This document shows, in pieces, positions 52,034 to 61,850 of a DNA stretch of 64,000 bases. The stretch lies in NCBI RefSeq assembly GCF_013364155.1, contig NZ_CP054916.1, positions 434,001 through 498,000 on the forward strand, given 5' to 3'. The notes below the pieces were generated by a model. It ran no database searches. It was not told the origin of the DNA and worked only from the letters and a program-made list of their open reading frames with translations. The position numbers and the translations under genes were made by a program. The DNA is from Streptomyces sp. NA02950 (GTDB lineage Bacteria; Actinomycetota; Actinomycetes; Streptomycetales; Streptomycetaceae). How positions within the stretch are numbered: position 1 is the first letter of the stretch; each line of letters begins with the position of its first letter.

Positions 52034-53956
52034 CTACGCCGTGGGCCACCACGGAGCGGTGGCGTCACGCAGTGTGTTGGTGCCGCAGTGCACCTCGCCC
52101 ATGCCGATGTGGTACGTGTACCAGTCGTCGACGTAGGACGTGGTGAAGCCCGCCTTCGCGTACACGGAGTGCACGGCCGCGGTGAAGATGTCCCGGCCGC
52201 CGATGACCGGGCCCCACTGCTGGGGCGCGAGGTAGCGCGTCGGGCTGAGCAGGACGCCGTTGACCGCGCCGGGGATATAGGCGCTGTTCCGTGAGGCGGC
52301 GGCCCGCCGTGTGGCGCCGCCGTCGGTACGGCTGTCGTCACCGCCGAGCTGGCTGAACCGGCGCAGCGTGTCGGGGCCCATGCGCCGCAGTTTGCGGCTG
52401 CCGCTGAGATCGCCGCGCTCGGCCCCGTCGCGCGTGTACAGGCCCGGCACCTTGACGATCTCCGCGTCGGTGATGCCGGTCTCGCGCTTGAGGATGTCCA
52501 GGTTCGCCTTGATGCGGTCGGCCGCCAGCTTGTTGTCCGCGTGGAACGTGGCATTGGCGAGGACCTGGTCGATGGTCTCCTTGGGCGCCGGGATGTCGGC
52601 CGAGCTCGGCACGGAGAACATCTTCTCACCGCCGTGGCCGTCCCGCTTGGCCTTGCGCAGCAGTTCCACGCCGGCCGCCGGGTCGGCGACGCCTACGCGC
52701 CAGCCGCGCTCGGTGTCCGCGGGCAGGAACTGGATGAACTCGTCCACGTGCCCGACCGAGAGCCAGGACGTGTCGAGCAGCAGCGGCGCCTGCACGCCCT
52801 GGGAGGACAGGAACGTACGCATCGCCTTGGCGGGCTTGGAACCGGTGTCGGCGCGGTAACCCTGGATGATGCGTCCGGCGGGGTAGCTCTTGCCGCCCAG
52901 GGTGTACGGCGGGATGGTCTCCAGGTTGCCCATGGAGTTGAGCGTCCACTCCTCGTTGTCGCGTACCCCGCTGACCTGGACCACGCCCACGTCCGGACCG
53001 CGCAGCTTCTCGAACAGCTCGCGCCCGGCGTCCCGGTCCGGCTGCGCGGAGCGGATGAGGACGCGCATCATGCGCTGCTTGCCGCCCGGGCCCGGCATGC
53101 TCGCGTACGCGGGCTCCACGAAGTCCTGCGCCCAGACGTCGTGGTACGCGGTGAAGGTGGTCAGGGGCTTGCTGATCCCGGCGGCCTTCGCCTGCTCGGC
53201 CAGGTCCTTGACGAACTTTCGCCGGGCACGGCCGTAGGCGCCGCCGCCGGACACCTTGGTGACGAGGAGTTCCTCGGCCCGCTGGAGGTGGTGGTGGGTG
53301 AGCACGGGGGCGGTGCGCAGCACGACGTCGTCGGAGCGTGACGTGCCGCCGTCGGTGACCGTGAAGCGGACCTTCACCTCTCCGTTCCACTTCCGGGCGT
53401 CGCGCACGACGTCGGTCGCCTCGATGCCCAGCTCGACACCGGAGCGCAGCTCCTTCGTGGAGAGCCGGTCGGTGGGCCGCAGCAGGGACCAGCGGCCCTC
53501 GCGCTGGATGAAGAGGCGGGACTTCTTGGCGCCGGTGCCGACCGCCTTGACGGTGCCGTGACTGCCCGCCGGGGTCTTGGGCAGCGGCGCGGTCTTGAGC
53601 CGAGCCAGGTCGGCGGCGTCGCGCGCGCCGTTCACCTTGGCGTCCGACGCGTCGTTGCACCGGGCCAGCTTGGCGTCCGAAAGCGGCCTGCCCTGTGCGT
53701 CCTTGACCGGGCAGCGCTTGGCGTCGTCGTCGACGTTCGGCAGCACGATCGCGCCCCGCCGTGGGGTCCAGGTGTTCTCGCCGTCCGTGTCGGTGGCGCC
53801 CTCGACGGAGCCGTCCCGGTTCACATCGGCGCGCAGGTCGGGTACCTGGGGCATGGCCGAGGTACCGGTTTCGGCGACGGCGGTGGCGCCCGTGGACGCA
53901 AGGACCCCCGCCATGCCGGTCGCCAGCGCGATGTTCCTCCATCGGTGCGTACGCAC
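52034..53956 (-). CDS. Secreted protein-arginine deiminase (PAD family)
   Basis: A 640-residue exported enzyme that converts peptidyl-arginine to citrulline. The GTG start at 53956 with AGGAGGGG gives signal peptide WRNIALATGMAGVLASTGAT. A short calcium-loop-like stretch DVNRDGSVEGATDTDGEN (about 43-60) follows. A PAD middle domain comes next, then the catalytic domain: TAYHDVWAQDFVEPAYASMP, LDTSWLSVGHVDEFIQFLPA (His and Asp) and the C-terminal nucleophile in GMGEVHCGTNTLRDATAPWW. The 922-residue open frame begins far upstream, but the extra part lies in the intergenic region. PADs occur in animals, some fungi and a few bacteria; in Streptomyces they are secreted and their role is not settled. 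Confidence 0.92.
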   Translation of the reverse strand: MRTHRWRNIALATGMAGVLASTGATAVAETGTSAMPQVPDLRADVNRDGSVEGATDTDGENTWTPRRGAIVLPNVDDDAKRCPVKDAQGRPLSDAKLARCNDASDAKVNGARDAADLARLKTAPLPKTPAGSHGTVKAVGTGAKKSRLFIQREGRWSLLRPTDRLSTKELRSGVELGIEATDVVRDARKWNGEVKVRFTVTDGGTSRSDDVVLRTAPVLTHHHLQRAEELLVTKVSGGGAYGRARRKFVKDLAEQAKAAGISKPLTTFTAYHDVWAQDFVEPAYASMPGPGGKQRMMRVLIRSAQPDRDAGRELFEKLRGPDVGVVQVSGVRDNEEWTLNSMGNLETIPPYTLGGKSYPAGRIIQGYRADTGSKPAKAMRTFLSSQGVQAPLLLDTSWLSVGHVDEFIQFLPADTERGWRVGVADPAAGVELLRKAKRDGHGGEKMFSVPSSADIPAPKETIDQVLANATFHADNKLAADRIKANLDILKRETGITDAEIVKVPGLYTRDGAERGDLSGSRKLRRMGPDTLRRFSQLGGDDSRTDGGATRRAAASRNSAYIPGAVNGVLLSPTRYLAPQQWGPVIGGRDIFTAAVHSVYAKAGFTTSYVDDWYTYHIGMGEVHCGTNTLRDATAPWWPTA

Positions 53957-54271
53957 AGTTCCCCTCCTTGTTCCCGCGGCCCTCCGGTCAGGTGTGCGAG
54001 AGCCGTCGAAGAACAAGAGGGCCACGGAGACCGTCAGGTTGACGCACCGGGAGGAAGATGCGGAAGGAAACAGACGGCGAGAAGGGCGGGTTCGGTGTCT
54101 GTGGGTGGAGCATCTGCCTCGCGTCAACTCCCGCGGCAGCAATTCCGCTTCGGCACGCAACCCGGAAGGGAAAGGACACCTCATACCAGTTGGACGGACC
54201 CGGGTACTCAGGTCATGGACGGGCCCGACGCACGATGCGAGTAGAGGGCGACGTACTGGGAGGGATACCTG
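53957..54271. other. Divergent promoter region between PAD and molybdenum hydroxylase genes
   Basis: No gene recognised. It must carry both promoters. There is no conspicuous dyad. Confidence 0.45.
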
Positions 54272-56500
54272 TTGGACGGTTTCGCGTCTTTCGTCACCGG
54301 CGCCGGTACGCCCCAGGAGGGGGTGCCACGGCAGACAGCGTCCCGGCAGTCCCGTCCGGCCGGTCGGCTGTCCCGTCGACGATTCATCGTCTATTCGCTG
54401 GGGGCGTCCGCCCTGACGGTCGCCGCACCGATCGGCTGCGACACGCTCTCGGCGGAAGGCGCCGAGGGCACCCCGGAGTCTGTACGCAAACCGTCCGGCG
54501 TCCTGGTGACGGGCGCCGACGACGAGATGCTGGTCCTGCACGTCACGGCGGCGAACAAGGTGATCGTGCGGCTGCCCCGGGTCGAGGTCGGCCAGGGCAT
54601 CACGACCGCGGTCGCCATGATGATCGCCGAGGAGTTGGACGCCCGGCTCGTCGACGTCGACATCCCGCTCGCCGACGCCCGGGACAAGGGCAACCAGTAC
54701 ACGGGCGGTTCGAGCTCGGTCAGCTCGCTGTACGACCCGGCCCGCCAACTGGCCGCCACCGCCCGCGCCAGGCTTCTGACCGCGGCTGCCAGGCGGTGGC
54801 ACCTCCCCGCCCGGACCCTGCGCACCCGGGACACCATGGTCATCGCACCGGACGGGCGCACTGCCAGCTACGGGTCACTGACCGCGAGCGCCGCCGGGAT
54901 CCATCGGCCCACCGTGTCGAGCAGGCCCAAGCCCCGGTCCCGGCATCGCGTGATCGGGCGGCCGACGACCCGGATCGACGCGCGGGACATCGTCACGGGC
55001 CAGGCGAAGTACGCCGGAGACCTTTCGGTGGCCGGAGCGAAGCCGACCGTGGTGGCCCGGCCGCCGACGATCATGGGGAAGGTCGTCTCGGTCGACGAAA
55101 GTGCGGCCCGCGCCATGCCGGGCGTCCGCGCCGTCGTCAGGATCGCCGGAGGTGTCGCCGTGGTGGCGGACACCTTCCACCACGCCTTCAAGGCCAGGGA
55201 CGCGCTGCGGATCACATGGGGCCCCGGCCCGCTCGCGCCCCTGTCGGACGCCGCCATCCGGGCCCGGCTGCGGGCCGCCGTTCCACGGCTCGGCACCCCG
55301 CCGCGCGGATCGGCGCAGAAAGAAGCCGAGTTCGAGTTCGCCTTCGTCAGCCACGCCCCGATGGAGGTGCTGACCGCGGTGGCGGATGTGCGCGCCCACC
55401 GCGCGGAGTTCTGGTTCTCCACGCAGACGCCGATGGACGCGCGGGAGAGCATCGCCGAGGCGATCGGACTGCCGAAGTCCAAGGTCCGGGTGCATGTCGT
55501 GCGCGGCGGGGGTTCGTTCGGCCGGCGGCTGAACTTCGACGCTGCGATTGAGGCGGCACTGATCTCCAAAGCGGCACGCCGGCCGGTGAAGCTGATGTGG
55601 AGCCGGGGCGACGACATACGGCACGGCAGGATGCGTCCGGCCAGCCACCACAGGATCCGGGCCAGCCTCGCGCGGGGAAGGGTGGTGGCCTTCGCGCACT
55701 CAATGGCCTCGGTGACCGAGTCCTCCGCCCAGCAGGGCACGGCCGGGCAGGGAGGTGCGACCACCGCCGCCGTCGCACGCGCCGGGCGCACTCCCGCGGC
55801 GGGCCCGCTCCCCAGCGACACCGGACCGTACAACTTCGGACGCGTCTCGCGGGACTCGGGTGAGGTCGGGCTGGCGATGCCCCTCGGCGCCTGGCGGTCG
55901 GTGGATTCCGGGACGACGAGGACGGCCGAGGAGATCGTCGTCGACGAGGTCGCCAGGAGCCTGGGCAAGGACCCGGTCGCGTTCCGGCGCACCACACTCC
56001 GCGGCAAGGCCGTCAAGGCCGTACTCGACAAGGTCGCGACCGCCGGAAGGTGGGGCCGGACCATGCCGACGGGCCAGGCCCAGGGCGTGGCTGTCCACGA
56101 GGAGTACGGCTCGTGCGTGGCCTGCCTGGTCGAAATCGACGCCACCGACCCGAAGAAGCCCCGGGTGACCAAGGTGGTGATGGCGGCCGACGTCGGAACG
56201 GTCGTCAACCCGCGCGGCCTCGAGGCTCAGCTCATGGGCACCGCGATCGACGGGATCTCCACCGTGTTGCAGGCCGGCCTCCACATCGACCGTGGCGCGG
56301 TCCGCGAGAGCAGCTTCTCCGACTTCCGCTACGCCCGCGGGCGGCACGCGCCTCTGCACTTCGAAGCGCACATCATGCCCTCCCGGCGTGACCCCGGAGG
56401 AGCCGGCGAACTCGGCGTTCCGGCCGCGGCGGGCGCCGTCGCCAACGCCTATGCCCAGGCGACCGGTACCCGACCCCGCCGTTTCCCGGTCAACTTCTGA
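54272..56500 (+). CDS. iorB: Molybdopterin-binding subunit of an IorB-like aldehyde/heterocycle oxidoreductase, Tat-exported
   Basis: A 742-residue large subunit of the xanthine-oxidase family. The TTG start at 54272 (GGGAGGGA upstream) gives a twin-arginine signal, GRLSRRRFIVYSLGASALTV, so the folded cofactor-loaded complex is exported. Then KVIVRLPRVEVGQGITTAVA (molybdopterin-domain start), GGGSFGRRLNFDAAIEAALI, WRSVDSGTTRTAEEIVVDEV and the catalytic glutamate region PGGAGELGVPAAAGAVANAY. The layout (no FAD subunit, Tat signal on the large chain) matches isoquinoline 1-oxidoreductase / alcohol-aldehyde oxidase relatives. The substrate is unknown. The iron-sulphur subunit follows 9 bp downstream. 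Confidence 0.9.
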   Translation: MDGFASFVTGAGTPQEGVPRQTASRQSRPAGRLSRRRFIVYSLGASALTVAAPIGCDTLSAEGAEGTPESVRKPSGVLVTGADDEMLVLHVTAANKVIVRLPRVEVGQGITTAVAMMIAEELDARLVDVDIPLADARDKGNQYTGGSSSVSSLYDPARQLAATARARLLTAAARRWHLPARTLRTRDTMVIAPDGRTASYGSLTASAAGIHRPTVSSRPKPRSRHRVIGRPTTRIDARDIVTGQAKYAGDLSVAGAKPTVVARPPTIMGKVVSVDESAARAMPGVRAVVRIAGGVAVVADTFHHAFKARDALRITWGPGPLAPLSDAAIRARLRAAVPRLGTPPRGSAQKEAEFEFAFVSHAPMEVLTAVADVRAHRAEFWFSTQTPMDARESIAEAIGLPKSKVRVHVVRGGGSFGRRLNFDAAIEAALISKAARRPVKLMWSRGDDIRHGRMRPASHHRIRASLARGRVVAFAHSMASVTESSAQQGTAGQGGATTAAVARAGRTPAAGPLPSDTGPYNFGRVSRDSGEVGLAMPLGAWRSVDSGTTRTAEEIVVDEVARSLGKDPVAFRRTTLRGKAVKAVLDKVATAGRWGRTMPTGQAQGVAVHEEYGSCVACLVEIDATDPKKPRVTKVVMAADVGTVVNPRGLEAQLMGTAIDGISTVLQAGLHIDRGAVRESSFSDFRYARGRHAPLHFEAHIMPSRRDPGGAGELGVPAAAGAVANAYAQATGTRPRRFPVNF

Positions 56501-56509
56501 GAGGTACCG

Positions 56510-56980
56510 ATGCCCTCCTACGCCTTCGTCCTGAACGGGAAGCGGGTCACCGTCCAGGCACCGGCCGACATGCCGCTGCTGTGGGTGCTGCGCGACATGC
56601 TGGGGGTCACCGGCCCCAAGTACGGCTGCGGTGTCGGGGTCTGCCGCGCCTGCACCAGCCATCTCGACGGCGAGGAGGTCCAGCCCTGCGTCGTGCCCGC
56701 CGCGGACTGCGCGGACCGCTCCGTCACCACCATCGAAGGCCTGGCCGACGGAGACACACTGCACCCCGTACAACGGGCCTGGCTCGACTGCGACGTCGCG
56801 CAGTGCGGCTTCTGCCAGCCGGGGCAGATCATGGCCGCGGCAGCCCTGCTGAAGAAGACGCCCCGGCCGACGGACGCCGACATCGACCGCATCGAGAACG
56901 TCTGTCGCTGCGGCACCTACTCCCGGATACGCGAAGCGATCAAGAAGGCGTCCGCCGGCGGCCGGCACGCCGAAGACTGA
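56510..56980 (+). CDS. iorA: [2Fe-2S] subunit, IorA-like
   Basis: A 156-residue small subunit with two [2Fe-2S] clusters. The plant-type cluster is [20 protein letters not shown] followed by PCVVPAADC; the helical-bundle cluster is [20 protein letters not shown] and [16 protein letters not shown]. It passes electrons from the molybdenum site to an external acceptor such as a cytochrome. GAGGT precedes ATG 56510. It has no signal of its own and must ride out with the Tat-tagged large subunit, as known for this group. Confidence 0.93.
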   Translation: MPSYAFVLNGKRVTVQAPADMPLLWVLRDMLGVTGPKYGCGVGVCRACTSHLDGEEVQPCVVPAADCADRSVTTIEGLADGDTLHPVQRAWLDCDVAQCGFCQPGQIMAAAALLKKTPRPTDADIDRIENVCRCGTYSRIREAIKKASAGGRHAED

Positions 56981-57199
56981 CCGGGGATTGCGGTCCTGAG
57001 AGGACGTCTTGTACCGCAAGGGGACTTCCAGAGCCGTGCGGCGAGGGGACCGGTAGGCGCCTCCCCCCAGCCGGGGCCTGAGGCCGGACCGGAGGCCGGG
57101 CAACCGGATCCGGCCGTGGTGGAGCCCGGCGTACATCGCTCCTGCCCGCGGCGCTGCTCGGGCAGCAGCGTCAGATCCACTGCGGACTTCACCGCCCCG

Positions 57200-57796
57200 T
57201 CAAACAGCATCAGGCAGCACGATGGCCTCGACCGCTCTCATGAGACGATCCCCTGTCTCATCGATGCTCCCGTTCTGGGCGCTGATCTGCGCGCCCTCGA
57301 GGAGGAAGGTGATCGAGGCGCAGGCCTGCTCGGGGTCCGGCAGGCCGGCCCGTGCGCACATGTCGGTGAGTCTGCGTGCCTGCCGGGCCTTATGGTTCTG
57401 GATCAATTGGCGCGCCGGGTGCGCCGGGTCGGGCAGCTCGGCTATCGAGTTGATGAAGGGACAGCCCCGGTGCGTGATCGCCGGAAGCCCGTCGGCGATG
57501 AACCGTGCCAGGCCGAGCAGTTGAGCGCGGGCGTCGTCGGGATGCTCTTCCTCCACCTTGTCGAAGGCTGCCGCGTAGTCATGGACGACGATGCGCAGCC
57601 ACTCGACGATCAGGGCGTCTTTGGTCTCGAAGTGCCGATAGATCGCCATCTTGGTGGTACCGGCCCGATCGGCGATCGCCTGTAGGCCGACCCGCCCGAT
57701 GCCCTCGTTGAGGAAAAGTTCCTCGGCGGCGTCGAGGATGCGCTCCCGCGGGGGCAGCTTCGCCACCCTCGTCGGCCTTCTCGAGGTGGTTGTCAC
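57200..57796 (-). CDS. TetR-family regulator, divergent from amidase
   Basis: A 198-residue repressor. The N-terminal helix-turn-helix reads RERILDAAEELFLNEGIGRV, GLQAIADRAGTTKMAIYRHF, ETKDALIVEWL. The C-terminal domain has the ITHRGCPFINSIAELPDPAH block common in one TetR subgroup. GTG 57796 has GGAGGGG at good distance; the ATG at 57841 has none and the longer open frame beyond is not coding. A palindromic operator lies in the shared region with the amidase gene, so it likely represses both genes until an inducer binds. Confidence 0.92.
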   Translation of the reverse strand: MTTTSRRPTRVAKLPPRERILDAAEELFLNEGIGRVGLQAIADRAGTTKMAIYRHFETKDALIVEWLRIVVHDYAAAFDKVEEEHPDDARAQLLGLARFIADGLPAITHRGCPFINSIAELPDPAHPARQLIQNHKARQARRLTDMCARAGLPDPEQACASITFLLEGAQISAQNGSIDETGDRLMRAVEAIVLPDAV

Positions 57797-57870
57797 GCGG
57801 CTCCCCTCCGCTGCGCGATCGGCGTTGTCACCTTGTCCCATCGCCGCTACGGTACCAAACCATCCTTGAT

Positions 57871-57886
57871 GATACCGTTCGGTATC
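57871..57886. promoter_or_regulatory. TetR-type operator palindrome
   Basis: GATACCGTTCGGTATC has seven-base perfect arms around TT. It lies midway between the TetR start (57796) and the amidase start (57935), 49 bp from the latter, where a repressor would cover the promoter. A partial copy (GGTACCAAACC) lies about 20 bp towards the TetR gene. Confidence 0.75.
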
Positions 57887-57934
57887 GTACAGAACTATGC
57901 AGTATTGTCGTGTACGTGAGGAGGGAGTGCCGCA

Positions 57935-59383
57935 GTGAAACTTTCCGAGTACGTGAGCTTCGACGCGGTAGGGCTCGCCGACCTGGTCGCCCGCGGCGAG
58001 GTGACACCCGCCGAGCTGGAGGCCGCGGCACTTGAGGCGGTGCGCGTGGTCAATCCGCGGATCAACGCCGTGGCGGAGACATGGCCGGCGGATGAGGCGC
58101 AGGAGGAAGGGGGACCGCTGGCAGGAGTGCCCTTCCTGATCAAGGATCTGGGCGTCGCGATGGCGGGCAAGCGCATGGAGCTGGGCAGCCGCCTCGCAGC
58201 CGGCCATGTCGCGGGGGCCGACTCGTCCTTGATGCGACGGTTCAGGCAGGCCGGGCTGGTGACGCTCGGACGTACCACCACGCCGGAGATGGCCTACAGC
58301 ATCACGACCGAACCGGTGCTCTACGGGGCCACTCACAACCCCTGGGACGTCGAACGGAGTGCGGGCGGCTCGAGCGGAGGGGCGGGGGCCGCTGTCGCCG
58401 CCGGGATCGTCCCGGTCGCACACGCCACCGACGCTGCGGGATCGATCCGCATTCCGGCCGCTTACAACGGGCTGTTCGGCTTGAAGCCCACCCGGGGGCG
58501 GGTGTCCATGGGACCCGACGTGGACGAGATCTTCAACGGGCTCGCCGTGCACGGCAGCGTCAGCCGCACCGTTCGTGACAGTGCCGTCCTCCTCGACCGG
58601 ATGAGGGGCCCGGAGCCGGGCGACCCCTACTTCGCCGCCGAACCCGCGCGGCCGTACGCCGAGGAAGCCACCCGGCATCCGGGCGCGCTGCGGATCGGTG
58701 TCCTCACGCAGCCCTGGGGAGGACGCCGCACCACCGCGCCCGTGGCCGACGCCGTCGCCGCCACCATGCAGCTGCTGGAGTCGCTCGGTCACCACGTGCG
58801 GGAAGCGGACCTCGACCTGGGAGTCGGCTGGGACGAATTCATCCTCGGCAACGCCGCCCTGTGGAGCGCGAATCTCACCGCGTGGGTGGATGACCTGGCG
58901 GCCGCCCTCGGCCGGCCCGTGGACGCGACCACTTTGGAGAACGTCATCCTTGCCAGCTACCGCTATGGGCAGCAGGTGACCGGCGTACGGTTCGTCAAGG
59001 CGCTTGCGATGCGCAACCGCGTCGCCCGGAGCGTGGCGCGGTACTTCGCCACGTACGACATACTCCTCACGCCGACTCTGCCCGAGCTGCCCGTGCCTCT
59101 GGGAACGTATGCCGAGGGAGCGGACGACCTGGATGGCCCCGGATGGCTGGTCCGCCTTTTCGACCGCTCCCCGTTCACCGCGGGCTTCAATGTCGCCGGT
59201 ACGCCCGCCATGTCGGTGCCCCTGGCGTCCGACACCGCGACGGGCCTCCCCATCGGCCTGCAGTTCGCCGCCGGCTTCGGGGGCGAGGACGTTCTCTTCC
59301 GCCTCGCAGGACAGCTCGAGCAAGCCAGTCCCTGGAACCGGCGGACTCCCGTGGTGTGGGCGGGCCACGGCGGCAACGCCTGA
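57935..59383 (+). CDS. Amidase (amidase-signature family)
   Basis: A 482-residue serine hydrolase. The Ser-cisSer-Lys triad is visible: Lys in [17 protein letters not shown], cis-Ser in [20 protein letters not shown], and Ser in [29 protein letters not shown]. The N-terminus ([20 protein letters not shown]) is of normal family length. GTG 57935 has GAGGAGGGAG upstream. Substrates in the family range from aliphatic amides to aminoacyl and nylon oligomers, so only the class can be stated. Control by the divergent TetR protein is likely. Confidence 0.93.
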   Translation: MKLSEYVSFDAVGLADLVARGEVTPAELEAAALEAVRVVNPRINAVAETWPADEAQEEGGPLAGVPFLIKDLGVAMAGKRMELGSRLAAGHVAGADSSLMRRFRQAGLVTLGRTTTPEMAYSITTEPVLYGATHNPWDVERSAGGSSGGAGAAVAAGIVPVAHATDAAGSIRIPAAYNGLFGLKPTRGRVSMGPDVDEIFNGLAVHGSVSRTVRDSAVLLDRMRGPEPGDPYFAAEPARPYAEEATRHPGALRIGVLTQPWGGRRTTAPVADAVAATMQLLESLGHHVREADLDLGVGWDEFILGNAALWSANLTAWVDDLAAALGRPVDATTLENVILASYRYGQQVTGVRFVKALAMRNRVARSVARYFATYDILLTPTLPELPVPLGTYAEGADDLDGPGWLVRLFDRSPFTAGFNVAGTPAMSVPLASDTATGLPIGLQFAAGFGGEDVLFRLAGQLEQASPWNRRTPVVWAGHGGNA

Positions 59384-59927
59384 CCAAGGACGTCGCTCAT
59401 AGGAACACCGGCATATCCCTTGATGGGCTCGCGCCCCAGCAGGGGGTATACCGGCCGACGGCCGAAGCACCCCGGACGCCACACCGGCCCGTAGGAGCCA
59501 TGCCGCCATGGCTCCGCCCATGCCGATGCCTTCGCAGCGGGCCGCCTCAGGTCATCGATGGCCCCCTGTCGAACCGCGTTCCACGAGTTCCGGCGCCGGT
59601 TCGCGGAGCACCAAACCGGCCAGAGCAGCGCCAGCCTGGCCGGGCTTGCGAGGAACCTGATCTCCGGCAGCCGCGGCCGCCGGGTGCTTCAGCCTGGTGC
59701 CCAAGGCTGCTCCACGCACCACGCACCACGCACCACGGGCCGCCGGGGGCGTCGGAAACCCCGGTCGGCAGTCAGCTCAGAGCGTGCCCCCGCATCGTCG
59801 GCGCTATGCCTTCGCGTGAGCGCCCCTCCGAGCGGCGCCTTCCGCAGGCCTTGACACACCAGCACGGTGCCGGGCGCGTGCACGCCGGGCCGATCCGCCG
59901 AGGGGCCGGACCGGCCGGGGGGACGGC
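59384..59927. other. Intergenic region with a small tandem repeat
   Basis: No gene recognised. The 7-bp unit CCACGCA is repeated three times with a fourth partial copy (59712-59739). A reading HEFRRRFAEHQTGQSSASLA on the plus strand has no clear family. Confidence 0.45.
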
Positions 59928-60599
59928 TCACTCGCAGCCGTACCGCCAGTTCCAGCCGACGAAGGTGTGCCGCAGCTCCACATCGAAGTGGCAGCTGGAG
60001 GTCCCGTCGGCGTTCAACCGGACGGTGGAGTGGTGGGTGTTGGCGTACCAGCTGCCGATCGGGTCGAAGATGCCCTTGTAGGTGAAGTCGGCGTGCGCCT
60101 GGGAGTTCACCACGGGGCAGTCGGCCGTGCAGTCGTCCTTGGAGGTCCGGGACGCCAGGGACCACCCGGCGTCCCACGGCTCCCGGTTCCACTCCTGCGT
60201 CGGGGTGATGGTGGCCTCGGTGATGCGCTGGTCCGTGGTGTCCCAGGCGGCCGTGGTGTACAAACCGGTCATGCGGATGTTGCAGCAGTCGTACATCTCG
60301 TTCCAGCCACGCAGCTGATGGCCCGCACCGGCGGCGGCCGGGGCCGCGGCCCGACGAGCGGCGGGGGACGCCGCAGTGTGCCGCACCGGCCCGAGAGTGG
60401 CCTTGCAATCGGGGCCGATGGTGATCTGCCGTGAAACGGCCCGGCCGGCCGACGGGGCCGGGAGGTCGCCGGTCAGCCGGACGCCGTCACAGGACTTCCC
60501 ACCCGTGCCGGAGTCCTGTGCCGTCGCCGTCCCTGTCCCGCCCAGCAGGACCGCCAGGGACGCGGCCGACGCGACGACGATTCCGATTCCGCTCTTCAC
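59928..60599 (-). CDS. Secreted protein of unknown function, cysteine-containing
   Basis: A 223-residue exported protein. GTG 60599 (GGAG upstream) starts a signal peptide, SGIGIVVASAASLAVLLGGT, cleaved near TATA-QDS. The mature chain has seven cysteines in pairs (MYDCCNIRMTG, DDCTADCPVVNS, ending RYGCE) and many aromatic residues (WNEMYDCCNIRMTGLYTTAA, WYANTHHSTVRLNADGTSSC, FVGWNWRYGCE). The spacing suggests a beta-rich disulphide-stabilised fold. I do not recognise a family. It is monocistronic, and nothing beside it hints at a role. Confidence 0.82.
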   Translation of the reverse strand: MKSGIGIVVASAASLAVLLGGTGTATAQDSGTGGKSCDGVRLTGDLPAPSAGRAVSRQITIGPDCKATLGPVRHTAASPAARRAAAPAAAGAGHQLRGWNEMYDCCNIRMTGLYTTAAWDTTDQRITEATITPTQEWNREPWDAGWSLASRTSKDDCTADCPVVNSQAHADFTYKGIFDPIGSWYANTHHSTVRLNADGTSSCHFDVELRHTFVGWNWRYGCE

Positions 60600-61114
60600 T
60601 TCTCCAGCCCCTTCGACTCGATCTGACGGCACGCCGGAGCGTGGTGAGATCACGTCCACTGCCAACCGCAGTGATCGTAGAGGTGGTTCGGCGACAGCGG
60701 CGTGAAGCCGGGCAAAGATGGCAGGAACATGATCCGCATCCGGAGACCGCGTACCGGGCGGGCGGCCCTGGGCGCCGTTCCCACCCGTGCACGTGCCGGT
60801 ACCCCGGCACCATCCGCCGGGACACTCGCGGTCCCTGGGAACGGCCGGTGCCCTGGCGGGCGAGCAGGCGTACCGGGCCGGGAGCGTCCATCTGGCAGAC
60901 GGGCTGGATGAGCTCACGTGCTTCGCCGCGCAGATCGCGATGCGGCAGGTTCCGGACGGGCCCTCGTTCCTCCCCGGCGGCAGAGGACATGGGGCCCGCC
61001 GGATCCGGTGATCTCCTCCACCACCGACGACCAGCTCAAGCAACAAGGGAGAGAGGTGTCGTAACAAAACGCTGTACCCCCGGAAAGCTTCGCCGGGTTG
61101 GTGCCTTCGGATTC
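60600..61114. other. Intergenic region, nothing firmly recognised
   Basis: The plus-strand reading LAGEQAYRAGSVHLADGLDE, LTCFAAQIAMRQVPDG (about 60845-60970) looks protein-like but starts and ends without signals and I cannot name a family. The secreted-protein promoter lies at the left. Confidence 0.4.
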
Positions 61115-61834
61115 TCATGATGGGGGTGTGAGGGAGGCCAGTGCGGCGGGTTGTACTGCGCCGGCGGCGGCCGAGCCGAGGAGGAGTTCGGTCAGGTTAT
61201 GGGGCTGTCCTTGTTCACCGGTCGGGGCCGCTGCTGCGATCCGGTCCAGCCGGAAGCCCCGGCCGGCCCGGCGTGTGCGGCACCAGGCGATGAGGTACCA
61301 GCGGCCGTCGGCAGTGAGCAGTCCGGCCGGTTCCACGACGCGGTTGCTTTCGTGTCCTGCCGCGTCGGTGTAGGACAGCCGCAGAACCATGTTGTGGGTG
61401 AGAGCCTGCTCCACCGCGGTACGGATCGCGGAGTCGCCGTGCGTCGGCAGGGTAACGATCCGTGCGGCGAGTTCTTGGGCCGCCGCCGAGGCGGGGCCCG
61501 CCATCGAGGCCACGATCTTCTGAGCCGCCGTGCGAGCCGCGCTGACGAAGGGGGTGGAGGCGCCGGCCGCGGCGAGCGCGGCGGTCAGCGCCGAGGCTTC
61601 ATCGGTGGTGAGGTGGATCGGGGGCAGGGTCATCTCCGGGTCGGTCGACCAGCCACCGCCTCGCCCGGGTATGGAGCGCACCGGGACACCGGTCTCCATC
61701 AGCGTCTGAAGGTCGCGCTGCACCGTGCGTGTGCTGACCTCGAACCGCGTGGCGAGCGCCGCGACCGTCAGCGGCCGCGGCGCCGCCGCGCGCAACTCTT
61801 CCACCAGCGCGTACAGCCGGGCAGTGCGATTCAT
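61115..61834 (-). CDS. WYL-domain transcriptional regulator (YafY type)
   Basis: A 239-residue protein. The N-terminal DeoR/HTH-11 domain is MNRTARLYALVEELRAAAPR, LTVAALATRFEVSTRTVQRD, LQTLMETGVPVRSIPGRGGG. The C-terminal WYL domain includes LRLSYTDAAGHESNRVVEPA, GLLTADGRWYLIAWCRTRRA, GRGFRLDRIAAA. WYL domains sense small ligands or nucleic acids. ATG 61834 fits the family; a longer frame from 61879 overlaps the esterase stop. It follows the esterase by 16 bp on the same strand and probably regulates that pair. Confidence 0.9.
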   Translation of the reverse strand: MNRTARLYALVEELRAAAPRPLTVAALATRFEVSTRTVQRDLQTLMETGVPVRSIPGRGGGWSTDPEMTLPPIHLTTDEASALTAALAAAGASTPFVSAARTAAQKIVASMAGPASAAAQELAARIVTLPTHGDSAIRTAVEQALTHNMVLRLSYTDAAGHESNRVVEPAGLLTADGRWYLIAWCRTRRAGRGFRLDRIAAAAPTGEQGQPHNLTELLLGSAAAGAVQPAALASLTPPS

Positions 61835-61850
61835 GCTGCCGACGCTACCG

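Noticed and set aside
52034..54802. A 922-codon open frame covering the PAD gene and 850 bp upstream
   Set aside because: Family similarity, signal peptide and a perfect ribosome site all start at GTG 53956. The upstream part overlaps the divergent molybdenum hydroxylase gene.
57200..59521. A 773-codon minus-strand open frame extending the TetR gene
   Set aside because: Beyond 57796 it is antisense to the amidase gene; codon use fits the amidase strand.
59712..59739. CCACGCA repeat as a CRISPR-like array
   Set aside because: The unit is 7 bp with no spacers; it is a simple tandem repeat.
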